Below, piece by piece: positions 1 to 6,780 of a stretch of DNA of 9,519 bases. Positions within the stretch are counted from its first letter, which is position 1, and every line of letters starts with the position of its first letter. The position numbers were made by a program, and so were the translations under genes. Source of the DNA: Methylobacter sp. (lineage in GTDB: Bacteria; Pseudomonadota; Gammaproteobacteria; Methylococcales; Methylomonadaceae); contig PMJA01000411.1 of NCBI GenBank assembly GCA_003158415.1, forward strand, positions 10,026-19,544, written 5' to 3'. Below the pieces are notes generated by a model. The model was not told the DNA's origin, made no database searches, and saw only the letters and a program-made list of their open reading frames with translations.

Positions 1-254
1 GCTGCTCGTGAAACCAGCGGAAACCGCTCTGGATGACGAATTGAATCAATATGTAAATCAACATCTAACTGCGGCCAATATAGATGATACGGCTGGGGGC
101 GATCGATCTCAAACAGGGCTTCTACGGGTGCTTTACGGAACCAGGGAAACTCTAAAAATGAAACGAATAATTCCTCTTCTTCATCAAGCAACAGCCAGAA
201 ACCATGTTTTGAAACCCCGGAAATCTCAACCGGGGAAATGTTTGTGCCAAGCAT
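1..254 (-). CDS. DUF2442 domain protein, C-terminus cut by window edge
   Basis: Reading leftwards from ATG at 254 gives 84 codons and then the window edge, with no stop reached. The protein starts MLGTNISPVEISGVSKHGFW and carries features I recognise as typical of DUF2442: a SKHGFWLL segment (residues 16-23), an acidic DEEE stretch (24-27), LEFPWFR (33-39), a RPQPYHLYWP segment (51-60), and DLHIDSIRHPERFP (65-78). Family members are usually about 80-95 residues, so only a few residues should be missing. AGGA (minus strand, complement of 263-266) lies 8 bases before the ATG and supports this start. The start lies inside the upstream DUF4160-like frame, so the two were translationally linked. 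DUF2442 has no firmly established function; DUF4160-DUF2442 pairs are widespread in bacteria and have been proposed as toxin-antitoxin-like modules. Identification is from remembered family patterns. Confidence 0.8.
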   Translation of the reverse strand, partial: MLGTNISPVEISGVSKHGFWLLLDEEEELFVSFLEFPWFRKAPVEALFEIDRPQPYHLYWPQLDVDLHIDSIRHPERFPLVSRA

Positions 255-417
255 CTTTAATATCCTGTTCGTGTGAACTAACTAATCTGTATGCTTCTCG
301 CAATTCCTGGGCAGATAAGCCAAAATTCTGGGCGAGTTCGATAACGGGTTCTAACCAAAAATTGTTGGACTCATATTGCTCTAATGTTATGCCAAGGGAT
401 ATGTCGCTCAAGCACAC
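226..417 (-). pseudogene. DUF4160-like fragment, N-terminus apparently missing
   Basis: A 63-codon frame from GTG at 417 to TGA at 226. From residue 20 on (NFWLEPVIELAQNFG, then the ending DAWHKHFPG) it resembles the C-terminal half of DUF4160 proteins of the type that contains an FWL-D/E-P motif. The expected N-terminal half (a RFFFYS-like strand and a PPHIHV-type motif) is absent. An in-frame TGA lies directly before the GTG, there is no convincing ribosome binding site, and none of the upstream minus-strand frames to about 480 shows the missing part. I therefore read it as a 5'-truncated remnant. It overlaps the start of the DUF2442 gene by 29 bases in another frame, the usual arrangement of this pair. 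An alternative is a short, divergent but intact member using the GTG start. Confidence 0.5.
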
Positions 418-704
418 TCAGTAACACCTGAGCACCATAGTTGAATGCTATCAGCACCCGTCATACACAGCAAACGTTTTATTCTCTTTCTTAAGTGCAT
501 CAATCACTGCCTCATAACCAACGCCGAAAGCCCCAAGCCACGGGCATCCGCTCGAAATAAAATCCGGCTCCAACAATACACCCACGCTCGCTACAAGGTA
601 TTTGCGGTTTTTATTGAAACTCAAGGCTTAATCACCTATGCTCCACGGTTTAGTTTTAACTCAAAACTGAAGCAATACCCTAAATCACACCCACAGGAGA
701 CTGT
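418..704. other. Intergenic region upstream of pntA
   Basis: A 287-bp gap between the DUF4160 remnant on the minus strand and pntA on the plus strand. A plus-strand open frame from 445 runs into the pntA start, but its translation is rich in K, R, S and P with no recognisable domain and no ribosome binding site, so I do not call it a gene. The only supported contents are the pntA ribosome binding site and a possible promoter. Confidence 0.6.
614..642 (+). promoter_or_regulatory. Possible sigma-70 promoter for pntAB
   Basis: TTGAAA at 614-619 (5 of 6 matches to the -35 consensus) and TATGCT at 637-642 (4 of 6 to the -10 consensus) are separated by 17 bases. Transcription would start about 55 bases before pntA. 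This is a pattern match only; no other support is visible. Confidence 0.35.
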
Positions 705-2270
705 ATGAAGATTGGTATACCTAAAGAAATTCACCACGGTGAAATGCGTGTCGCCACGACACCGGATGCTGCCGCACAAATAATCAAGCTGGGATTTTCC
801 GTTAGCATCGAAAGCGGGGCCGGGGCCGGCGCGAATATTTCGGATGAAGCCTACCGGGAAGCAGGCGTTGAAGTCGTCGCCGATACCCGGGCGCTATGGA
901 AGCATAGCGACATTATTATGAAAGTGCGGGCTCCCGAGTTCAACCTTAAACTGGTTATAGAAGAAACCGAGCTATTATCCCCAGGCGCTACCTTAATCAG
1001 TTTTATCTGGCCCGCGCAAAATGAAGCATTAATGAAGAAACTGGCGGCTAAGCACGTCACCGTACTGGCGATGGACAGCGTGCCGCGCATGTCCAGAGCG
1101 CAAAAAATGGATGCGTTAAGTTCCATGGCTAATATCGCCGGCTACCGCGCCATCGTTGAAGCCGCTCAATATTTCGGGCGTTTTTTCACCGGCCAGATTA
1201 CCGCCGCCGGTAAAATACCGCCCGCCAAGGTGCTGGTCATCGGTGCCGGAGTGGCAGGTCTTGCCGCCATCGGTACTGCAAAAGGCATGGGCGCCATCGT
1301 CCGATCATTTGACACCCGGCCCGAAGTGAAAGAACAAATTGAAAGTATGGATGCGGAATTTTTGATGCTGGATTTCAAAGAAGAAGGCGGTGGAACCGGC
1401 GGTTATGCCAAAACCATGTCCAAGGAATTCATCGAAGCCGAGATGGCCTTATTCGCCCAGCAAGCAAAAGAAGTGGACATTATCGTCACCACAGCGCTTA
1501 TTCCGGGCCGACCCGCGCCCAAACTGATCACCGCCGCGATGGTGGAATCGATGCGGCCCGGCAGTGTGATCGTGGATTTGGCGGCGGAACAAGGCGGCAA
1601 CTGCGAACTGACGGAAAAAGATCAGGTCGTGGTCAAACATGATGTCACCCTGATCGGCTATACCAACTTACCCAGCCGCTTGGCCAACCAGTCCAGCCAA
1701 CTATACGCCACCAATTTGCGGCATTTATTGACCGAACTGTGCCCGGAAAAGAACGGTTTTATCAACGTCAATATGGACGATGAAGTCATACGCGGCACCA
1801 CCGTGATAAAAGAAGGCAACATCACCTGGCCGCCGCCCGCACCCAAGCTTTCCGCCGCTCCGACACCGCAAACCGAAGCGCCCGCCTATCCGTCGGTGCA
1901 GGAACTGCAAAAAAAATCATTTATTCCTCCTGTAGTTAAACAATTGCTGCCTATCGTCATCGCCGGTTTGGCCTTGTTCGGCATAGGCGCGGTTGCGCCG
2001 GAATCGTTCATGACCCATTTTACCGTGTTCGTGCTGGCCTGTTTCGTGGGTTATCAGGTGATCTGGAATGTCTCGCATTCGCTGCATACGCCGTTAATGA
2101 GCGTCACCAATGCCATCAGCAGCATTATCGTGATCGGCGCAGTCGTGCAGATTTCCACGGCCAACTCCACCGTCACAATATTGGCCGGTGTCGCCATCCT
2201 ACTTGCATCTATCAATATCTTCGGCGGCTTTTTAGTCACCCGTCGTATGTTGGAAATGTTCAGAAAATAA
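705..2270 (+). CDS. pntA: NAD(P) transhydrogenase subunit alpha (PntA)
   Basis: A 521-residue alpha subunit of the proton-translocating transhydrogenase, close to the about 510 residues of the E. coli protein. With PntB it transfers hydride from NADH to NADP+ driven by proton influx across the inner membrane. Residues 1-370 are the NAD(H)-binding domain I: the start MKIGIPKE, the RQD loop (R128, Q133, D136 in a [10 protein letters not shown] context), the nucleotide-binding GAGVAGL motif at 180-186, D203 after the next strand, and a glycine-rich mobile-loop region near 226-246. A proline- and alanine-rich linker (about 376-404) leads to four hydrophobic membrane segments at about 414-432, 437-456, 466-483 and 489-509. 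Domain I and the membrane part are fused in one chain, as in enterobacteria, not split as PntAA/PntAB. AGGAG at 695-699 sits 5 bases before the ATG and fixes the start. It is the first gene of a two-gene operon. Confidence 0.97.
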   Translation: MKIGIPKEIHHGEMRVATTPDAAAQIIKLGFSVSIESGAGAGANISDEAYREAGVEVVADTRALWKHSDIIMKVRAPEFNLKLVIEETELLSPGATLISFIWPAQNEALMKKLAAKHVTVLAMDSVPRMSRAQKMDALSSMANIAGYRAIVEAAQYFGRFFTGQITAAGKIPPAKVLVIGAGVAGLAAIGTAKGMGAIVRSFDTRPEVKEQIESMDAEFLMLDFKEEGGGTGGYAKTMSKEFIEAEMALFAQQAKEVDIIVTTALIPGRPAPKLITAAMVESMRPGSVIVDLAAEQGGNCELTEKDQVVVKHDVTLIGYTNLPSRLANQSSQLYATNLRHLLTELCPEKNGFINVNMDDEVIRGTTVIKEGNITWPPPAPKLSAAPTPQTEAPAYPSVQELQKKSFIPPVVKQLLPIVIAGLALFGIGAVAPESFMTHFTVFVLACFVGYQVIWNVSHSLHTPLMSVTNAISSIIVIGAVVQISTANSTVTILAGVAILLASINIFGGFLVTRRMLEMFRK

Positions 2271-2282
2271 CAGGAGATCCTT

Positions 2283-3677
2283 ATGTCCCACAGTTTAGTT
2301 ACGATGTCTTACATCGTTGCCGCCATTCTGTTCATTCTTAGCTTGAGCGGTTTAAGCAACCAGGAAACCGCCCGCAAAGGCAATTATTACGGCATGTTAG
2401 GCATGGCGATAGCCATTATCGCGACCACCTTAAGCGCATCGGTCACCGTTTACGGTATTTTAATCGCGGCCTTAATCGTCGGCGGACTCATAGGCGCCCG
2501 AGCCGCATTAAAAGTTGAAATGACGCAAATGCCGGAACTGGTCGCCATCATGCACAGCCTAGTCGGCATGGCGGCAGTGTTGGTCGGTTATGCCAATTTT
2601 ATGGACAGCACCATCGCCATCACCGGCGTGGAAAAAACCATCCATGAACTGGAAATTTATATCGGCATTCTCATCGGCGCTGTTACTTGTTCAGGCTCAG
2701 TAATTGCATTCGGCAAGCTCAGCGAAAAAATCAGCGGCAAACCCTTGTTATTGCCCGGCCGTCATTGGTTCAATCTGGGGCTGTTGATCGCGGTTATCGG
2801 CCTGGGCTGCGTGTTTTTAAAGCAAACCGAAGTCGGCGACAACGCCATTATTCCCTTAGCCATCATGACCGGCATCGCCTTGATTTTTGGCATCCACATG
2901 GTCATGGCAATCGGCGGCGCGGATATGCCGGTGGTTATCTCCATGCTCAACAGCTATTCCGGCTGGGCGGCGGCGGCGACCGGCTTTATGTTAAGCAACG
3001 ATTTGTTGATCGTGACCGGCGCATTGGTCGGCAGCAGCGGCGCCATCCTGAGTTACATTATGTGCCGCGCCATGAACCGGAATTTCTTAAGTGTGATTGC
3101 CGGGGGCTTCGGCACGGCATCAGGCGGTGAAGCCGCCGCCATTGAAGGCGAAGTGCAGCCCATTGATGCCGAAGAAACCGCCAAACTGCTGCTAGAAGCC
3201 AAAAACATCATGATTATCCCCGGTTACGGCATGGCGGTCGCACAAGCCCAACATACCGTTTATGAAATCACCAAGTTGTTACGGGATAAAGGCAAAAAAG
3301 TGCGTTTCGGCATCCATCCGGTCGCAGGCCGTATGCCCGGCCACATGAACGTATTGCTGGCAGAAGCCAAAGTGCCTTACGACATCGTGTTCGAAATGGA
3401 TGAAATCAATGATGATTTTGTCAATGTCGACGTATCCATCGTCATCGGCGCGAACGACATCGTCAACCCGTCGGCGCTCAACGACCCCAACAGCCCGATA
3501 GCCGGTATGCCGGTGTTGGAATGCTGGAAAGGCGAAACCACCATCGTGCTTAAACGCAGCATGGCGTCGGGTTACGCGGGCGTAGGCAATCCTTTGTTCG
3601 TATTGGAAAACACCCGCATGTTGTTCGGCGACGCTAATGTGACCATGCAGGCGGTTTTAAAGGCGTTGAAGGGGTAG
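2283..3677 (+). CDS. pntB: NAD(P) transhydrogenase subunit beta (PntB)
   Basis: A 464-residue beta subunit (E. coli: 462), the partner of PntA. The N-terminal 265 residues are a bundle of hydrophobic helices forming most of the proton channel; the C-terminal part from about 285 is the NADP(H)-binding domain III. Visible key residues: H91 in MHSLVGM, the position of the E. coli proton-channel histidine; D214 and N223, equivalent by a one-residue shift to E. coli D213 and N222; the NADP-binding [10 protein letters not shown] at 314-323; the [17 protein letters not shown] segment at 341-357; GANDIVNP at 389-396; and [10 protein letters not shown] at 424-433. All motifs expected of an active enzyme are present. 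Only 12 bases separate it from pntA, with AGGAG at 2272-2276 giving a 6-base spacer to the ATG, so the two are surely co-transcribed and made in balanced amounts. Confidence 0.97.
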   Translation: MSHSLVTMSYIVAAILFILSLSGLSNQETARKGNYYGMLGMAIAIIATTLSASVTVYGILIAALIVGGLIGARAALKVEMTQMPELVAIMHSLVGMAAVLVGYANFMDSTIAITGVEKTIHELEIYIGILIGAVTCSGSVIAFGKLSEKISGKPLLLPGRHWFNLGLLIAVIGLGCVFLKQTEVGDNAIIPLAIMTGIALIFGIHMVMAIGGADMPVVISMLNSYSGWAAAATGFMLSNDLLIVTGALVGSSGAILSYIMCRAMNRNFLSVIAGGFGTASGGEAAAIEGEVQPIDAEETAKLLLEAKNIMIIPGYGMAVAQAQHTVYEITKLLRDKGKKVRFGIHPVAGRMPGHMNVLLAEAKVPYDIVFEMDEINDDFVNVDVSIVIGANDIVNPSALNDPNSPIAGMPVLECWKGETTIVLKRSMASGYAGVGNPLFVLENTRMLFGDANVTMQAVLKALKG

Positions 3678-3692
3678 GTTTTGTAGTTCGGT

Positions 3693-3716
3693 GGGTGGGC
3701 AGGCTTCTGCTCACCC
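3693..3716 (+). terminator. Strong hairpin just after pntB, terminator-like but without T-run
   Basis: A 10-bp stem, GGGTGGGCAG (3693-3702) against CTGCTCACCC (3707-3716), with one G-T pair and a GCTT loop, starts 15 bases after the pntB stop. The position suits a transcription end or a 3'-protecting structure. The following bases, TATTCCTC, are not a proper T-tract, so it may be a stabilising hairpin or a dispersed palindromic repeat instead of an intrinsic terminator. Confidence 0.5.
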
Positions 3717-3791
3717 TATTCCTCAAGTTTAAAAAATGATGAGTTCGACTAATCCAAATATTAAAAAGCTTATGAACAGCGGGACAGAGAG

Positions 3792-3958
3792 TATTACTCG
3801 ATGTTCAAGTTTTTAATTATTGAGTTTAGAGAAGCCCATTAAATCAAGCCTTACAGCCATAATAAAGATCATGTGGCACTTGAGTCTATTGACGAAAACA
3901 CCTTGATTTATCTGGGTTCGTTCCAGTCAAGCTAAAAAAACTTGAACATCGAGTATTA
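3792..3958. mobile_element. Possible 167-bp MITE with 23-bp terminal inverted repeats
   Basis: Positions 3792-3814 and 3936-3958 are inverted copies matching at 22 of 23 bases; the unbroken 19-bp core is 3796-3814 against 3936-3954. A second, inner inverted pair, TAAATCAAG at 3840-3848 and CTTGATTTA at 3902-3910, lies inside. TA dinucleotides close the outer repeats. Such architecture is typical of a miniature inverted-repeat transposable element or the trimmed ends of an insertion sequence. The interior holds an open run at 3843-3935 ending in TAA one base before the right repeat, reading ...DHVALESIDENTLIYLGSFQ..., which could be the tail of a lost transposase or other protein; I do not recognise it. 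There is no clear target-site duplication beyond TA. A long regulatory stem-loop is the main alternative. Confidence 0.5.
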
Positions 3959-4759
3959 GTGATGACTAATCATACTTTTGAAGCAGAATCGCAAGTAATC
4001 ACAAAACTAGCTAATGTCCTGGCGCGGCACATTATTCCTTTATTCGCAGAAACTTCTAACGGTAAACCGAAACTCGTTGGAAACAGCTTTCTCATCTCCT
4101 CTGGCACCAGCTCCTATCTTTTATCTGCGGCCCATGTATTCGATGAGCTAAAGGCTGACCACGAGCTCTTCTTTTATATTGATCTGCACACCAAGCGAAA
4201 ACTTTCGGGCAATCTCCGCCTTACAAAAATTCCTGAAGGGAAAAACAGAAAAAGCGATCGCTTCGATGTCGGTGTTCTCAAACTTGAAGGTCAAGGTCTC
4301 CCGCCCTATCCAAAGGTTGAGAAATTTCCTTTAGATATTGGCGCACTTATGCCAAACGCCCTACCACGCGAGAACAAGCAATATCTCCTCGTAGGTTTCC
4401 CGGAGTCGAAGAGCCGCGCCAACCCAGTTAATCGTGAGGTGGTATCTGGGCTTTATAGCTTTAGAAACTTCTCAGTTCCGTCTACGAAGTACGCTAACCT
4501 CGGTGTTACTCCGCAAAGTCACGTCGTTTTAAGCTTTGATCGAAAGCACACCGTTGGATCGGACGGCCAAATTCGCGCGTTTCCAGAGCCGTCAGGAATC
4601 AGTGGCTCACCTGTGTGGCTACTATATGACGAAAATGGACCAAATGACCCAATCCAAACCCCAATTGTAGGCATTGCTATCGAACATCATAAAACCCATC
4701 ATGCGATAGTGGTCACAGACATTGACATCGCTCTTAGGCTTATTAATGGAACTGTCTAA
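3959..4759 (+). CDS. Trypsin-like serine peptidase domain protein
   Basis: A 266-residue protein with the layout of the chymotrypsin (S1-like) fold. It shows the catalytic His in LSAAHVFDE (H59), the Asp in DRFDVGVLKL (D103) and the Ser in PSGISGSPVW (S215), so the triad looks complete. Supporting strands are GNSFLISSG (41-49) before the His, YLLVGFPES (142-150) and PIVGIAIEHH (235-244) after the Ser. There is no signal peptide or membrane segment, so it is probably cytoplasmic. Substrate and role are unknown. Solitary genes of this kind occur in accessory regions and sometimes beside defence genes, but no such partner is seen here. GTG at 3959 and ATG at 3962 are both possible starts; neither has a good ribosome binding site (only GAG at 3951-3953). 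The start abuts the right inverted repeat of the preceding element, which may carry its expression signals or may have replaced its original leader. Confidence 0.8.
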   Translation: MMTNHTFEAESQVITKLANVLARHIIPLFAETSNGKPKLVGNSFLISSGTSSYLLSAAHVFDELKADHELFFYIDLHTKRKLSGNLRLTKIPEGKNRKSDRFDVGVLKLEGQGLPPYPKVEKFPLDIGALMPNALPRENKQYLLVGFPESKSRANPVNREVVSGLYSFRNFSVPSTKYANLGVTPQSHVVLSFDRKHTVGSDGQIRAFPEPSGISGSPVWLLYDENGPNDPIQTPIVGIAIEHHKTHHAIVVTDIDIALRLINGTV

Positions 4760-4805
4760 CCTTATTCGTTAGGACTTATTGCTTTTGTGAAAGAAATATA
4801 ACCAA

Positions 4806-4887
4806 TTTTATAGTTCCCACGCTCCGGCGTGGGAATTCATCCGGCAACGCTCCTGCGTTGCGTGACGCTGGAGCGTGGAAACGATGA
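4806..4887. repeat. 82-bp palindromic intergenic repeat, copy 1
   Basis: Matches 5691-5772 at 76 of 82 bases in the same orientation. It contains hairpin 1, TTCCCACGC (4814-4822) with GCGTGGGAA (4827-4835) around a TCCG loop; hairpin 2, GCAACGC (4844-4850) with GCGTTGC (4855-4861) around TCCT; and an outer stem joining 4814-4825 to 4870-4881 with one mismatch. It could therefore fold as a three-way cruciform. Elements of this type resemble REP-like or non-autonomous repeats; no protein is encoded. Confidence 0.85.
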
Positions 4888-4941
4888 GAAACCCAGACCA
4901 GTCAAGGAACTTGGGAGCAAATAAAAATAAGTCTGCGGTGT

Positions 4942-4973
4942 CGCTTTACGCATTACGCAAAGCGTACTACTAT
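4942..4973 (+). promoter_or_regulatory. Candidate promoter and autoregulatory operator of the toxin-antitoxin operon
   Basis: TTTACG (4945-4950) and TACTAT (4968-4973), each 4 of 6 to consensus and 17 bases apart, would start transcription at about 4980, that is at or next to the toxin ATG. Overlapping them are two inverted repeats: CGCTTT (4942-4947) with AAAGCG (4959-4964), and TACGC (4954-4958) with GCGTA (4962-4966). Operators covering the promoter are expected for HigA-type antitoxins, which repress their own operon. The sites are inferred from pattern only. Confidence 0.4.
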
Positions 4974-4980
4974 TAACGCG

Positions 4981-5259
4981 ATGATTAAATCATTCCGTTG
5001 CAAAGATACCCAAGCCTTGTTTGAAGGGCAGTCGCCTAAACGTTTTCGTGCCTTTCAAAACGTAGCGGAACGTAAACTGGTGCAATTACACAGCGCGGCC
5101 AGCTTGGCGTTTTTACAAAGTCCGCCGGGCAATCGTCTTGAACCCCTAAAAGGCAACCGATTAGGGCAATACAGCATTCGTATCAACGATCAATGGCGTA
5201 TCTGTTTTTGCTGGACAGATGGCGAAGTCTTTAATGTTGAAATTGTCGATTACCACTGA
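4981..5259 (+). CDS. higB: HigB/GraT-family toxin (RelE superfamily)
   Basis: A 92-residue protein with the plasmid-maintenance killer (HigB-like, PF05015-type) signature: start MIKSFRCKDT, then PPGNRLEPLKGNR (48-60), LGQYSIRINDQWRICFCW (61-78) and a terminal VEIVDYH (86-92). Toxins of this family are ribosome-dependent mRNA endonucleases; the basic residues R67 and R73 and the terminal H92 fit the expected RNA-contact positions, and the length is normal. The antitoxin gene follows after 12 bases, toxin first, as is usual for the HigBA and GraTA type. No ribosome binding site precedes the ATG; the bases before it read TATTAACGCG, and the predicted transcription start falls beside it, so translation may be leaderless or weak. 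The gene appears intact and sits between two directly oriented copies of a palindromic repeat. Confidence 0.93.
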   Translation: MIKSFRCKDTQALFEGQSPKRFRAFQNVAERKLVQLHSAASLAFLQSPPGNRLEPLKGNRLGQYSIRINDQWRICFCWTDGEVFNVEIVDYH

Positions 5260-5271
5260 GGAGAAAAATCC

Positions 5272-5601
5272 ATGATAGAAAACGGTATGCGCCCCATTCA
5301 TCCGGGCGAAATCCTGCGCGAAGACTACCTGATTCCATTGGGACTGAGCGTCAACGCCTTGGCAAAAGCCCTGCGCGTCCCTGCTACCCGCCTGCATGAA
5401 ATTGTCAAAGAACGCCGTGGCATTACGCCCGATACCGCCTTGCGTCTGGCTCGCTACTTTGGCAGCGACGCCCAGTCCTGGATGAATGTGCAAATCGCTT
5501 ATGACTTAAGTATGGCAAAGCAACAAACGTTGTTCGCCATTGAGCGCGAAGTCTTGCCGCGCGAAACGGCTCATGCAGCAAGTAGCCTTGATATAAGGTA
5601 A
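5272..5601 (+). CDS. higA: HigA-family antitoxin, XRE-type DNA-binding protein
   Basis: A 109-residue antitoxin. It has the family N-terminus MRPIHPGEILREDYL (6-20) and a helix-turn-helix of the Xre/Cro type at about 25-64 (LSVNALAKALRVPATRLHEI followed by ITPDTALRLARYFG), then the typical SWMNVQIAYDL (69-79). It should bind and neutralise the preceding toxin and repress the shared promoter, where inverted repeats are visible. GAGGAG at 5258-5263, overlapping the toxin stop codon, lies 8 bases before ATG 5272 and is much stronger than any site before the toxin; this would favour antitoxin synthesis. An internal ATG at 5287 is the start used by many relatives, so the first five residues may be an extension. 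No truncation is visible. Confidence 0.93.
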   Translation: MIENGMRPIHPGEILREDYLIPLGLSVNALAKALRVPATRLHEIVKERRGITPDTALRLARYFGSDAQSWMNVQIAYDLSMAKQQTLFAIEREVLPRETAHAASSLDIR

Positions 5602-5606
5602 CTCGT

Positions 5607-5634
5607 AGCCGGATTCGCCGTCAGGCAATCCACC
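5607..5634. repeat. Fragment of a dispersed repeat containing CGCCGTCAGGCAATC
   Basis: The 15-bp word at 5616-5630 recurs in inverted orientation at 6995-7009, and the flanks are similar (GGATT-CGCC here, the reverse of GGCGGATTCC there). It looks like a remnant of an intergenic repeat of the GGATT...AATCC palindrome type. Confidence 0.45.
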
Positions 5635-5676
5635 ACTATGCGACTATTTTCCGGTTTAACTTAAAGGAGTTTCGTC

Positions 5677-5772
5677 ATGCCACCATTACTTTTTATAGCT
5701 CCCACGCTCCGCCGTGGGAATTCATCCGGCAACGCTCTTGCATTGCATGACGCTGGAGCGTGGGAACGATGA
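5677..5772 (+). pseudogene. 31-codon ORF whose body is the repeat; likely a truncated gene start
   Basis: AGGAG at 5665-5669 stands 7 bases before ATG 5677, an excellent translation start. After five or six codons the frame enters repeat copy 2 and runs through it to the TGA at 5770-5772, giving MPPLLFIAPTLRRGNSSGNA and eleven further residues. Because the same bases occur at 4806-4887 without such a start, the coding part is repeat-derived. The simplest reading is that a third gene once followed the antitoxin and the repeat replaced everything after its first codons. The peptide may still be made. Confidence 0.4.
5691..5772. repeat. 82-bp palindromic intergenic repeat, copy 2
   Basis: Differs from copy 1 at six positions. 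CCCACG (5701-5706) and CGTGGG (5713-5718) keep the first hairpin, slightly altered in its loop. The second hairpin has one mismatch (GCAACGC against GCATTGC). The outer stem is 5699-5710 against 5755-5766, with only the first pair unmatched. It ends four bases before the stop of the convergent EAL gene and so lies exactly between two convergent transcripts. Confidence 0.85.
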
Positions 5773-5776
5773 ATTT

Positions 5777-6667
5777 TCAATGGCTTGATTTTGAATGGTT
5801 GTTTTTTACGGGTTCAGAATGGCTGTTTAAATAATCAAATGCAATAGTTCTGTAGTAGCCGCCTTCAACCAGATCAAAACCGGCATGGCGGGCTAATAAG
5901 TCCGATTTTTTCTCATCGATCTGTTGCAGGATGGTTTGACCGCCCGCTAACGCCATCCGTGCTTTCAGCAGCCGCAATCTTGAATTCAAGGAATCGTCAT
6001 GCGTTTGATCTCCCATATTTCGCGCCGATAAGCTGACGTAATTCGGGGATATTCTTGCGATTAACTCAAATAGGTCACTTTCCTGGGACAGATAATCGAA
6101 CTTAAGCGCCAGTTGATAACCTCTACGTCGATAATTGTCCAGACCGTTAATCAGTTCCTGATAATAACGGGCATATTGGCTATTGACGGCCAATACGATG
6201 ACGACATTATTAGTTTCCAATCCGCATTGGGCAATTACTTCTTCAAAATAAGCGCCGTGATCCTGTTTAATGCCCAGTATATGCCGTGGGTCAACCTCCA
6301 AAAACAGCACCCCTTGCAAATGGGATATAGTTAGATAATTCAGCATGTGTACGGTACGGCATAGACGGTCGAAATTAATGATCGATTCAAATTCAGTGGC
6401 CGGTACGAAATTATTAGCCAACAACGCCTCAATTTCGCTTGCATACAAATGCTGGGGTTTATTGGGGGCAACCGTAATCTGCGCCGTATGACCGACAACT
6501 AACGTGGGCTTCAAAGTTTGTCGTAACGGCGAAAAAACGCTGTCGATCCGAATCGGGCCAAACAAACCGCTGACCTTGCCTTCTTCCAGAATAAAGGGCC
6601 GAAAACTGGAGCGATGTTCCCGCCCCAGTCGGTCATTAAAATATTCCACTAAATGTTGTAATGGCAT
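5777..6667 (-). CDS. Degenerate EAL-domain protein, probably non-catalytic
   Basis: A 296-residue protein whose order of motifs follows the EAL (c-di-GMP phosphodiesterase) fold, but with the key residues replaced. The EAL position reads SGLFGPIR (33-40). The metal-ligand Asn position reads LFLEVDPRHI (121-130). The EITE position reads VIVLAVN (156-162). The DDFG position is LALKFDYLSQ (186-195). The KID position reads YVSLSARN (210-217), and the final QGYYF is VEGGYY (267-272). It should lack phosphodiesterase activity and might instead bind c-di-GMP or a protein partner. There is no membrane segment or second signalling domain; the last 15 residues are polar. GGAGGA (complement of 6673-6678) lies 5 bases before the ATG. 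It is divergent from cysTWA, across a 620-bp gap. The EAL assignment rests on motif order, not on a search. Confidence 0.72.
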   Translation of the reverse strand: MPLQHLVEYFNDRLGREHRSSFRPFILEEGKVSGLFGPIRIDSVFSPLRQTLKPTLVVGHTAQITVAPNKPQHLYASEIEALLANNFVPATEFESIINFDRLCRTVHMLNYLTISHLQGVLFLEVDPRHILGIKQDHGAYFEEVIAQCGLETNNVVIVLAVNSQYARYYQELINGLDNYRRRGYQLALKFDYLSQESDLFELIARISPNYVSLSARNMGDQTHDDSLNSRLRLLKARMALAGGQTILQQIDEKKSDLLARHAGFDLVEGGYYRTIAFDYLNSHSEPVKNNHSKSSH

Positions 6668-6753
6668 AACTGTCCTCCGATTTATTAGTCAATAACGTAA
6701 GCCTTAGCTTGGCTAAAGAATGAATGCGTGTGGTTTACCAAGGTTCGCTAACG

Positions 6754-6780
6754 AAAAAAAAGGCGGGCTTATAGCCCGCC
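6754..6780 (-). terminator. Rho-independent terminator facing left
   Basis: On the minus strand an 8-bp GC-rich stem, GGCGGGCT paired with AGCCCGCC (6762-6769 and 6773-6780), with a three-base loop, is followed directly by eight T (6761-6754). This is a textbook intrinsic terminator. It stops transcripts coming from the right, 87 bases before the EAL start codon, yet no minus-strand gene is visible upstream of it. Confidence 0.85.

Noticed and set aside
8..424. Plus-strand open frame of 138 codons
   Set aside because: It is the antisense of the DUF2442 and DUF4160-like frames, which show recognisable family motifs; the plus-strand translation has none.
445..708. Plus-strand open frame of 87 codons before pntA
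   Set aside because: No ribosome binding site, no domain, basic and low-similarity composition, and it ends inside the pntA start.
2687..3130. 147-codon frame inside pntB
   Set aside because: Shadow in another frame of a well-supported gene; the translation is rich in R, G and H without any domain.
4806..5772. The two repeat copies as a CRISPR array
   Set aside because: Only two copies, 803 bases apart, with genes between them and no regular short spacers.
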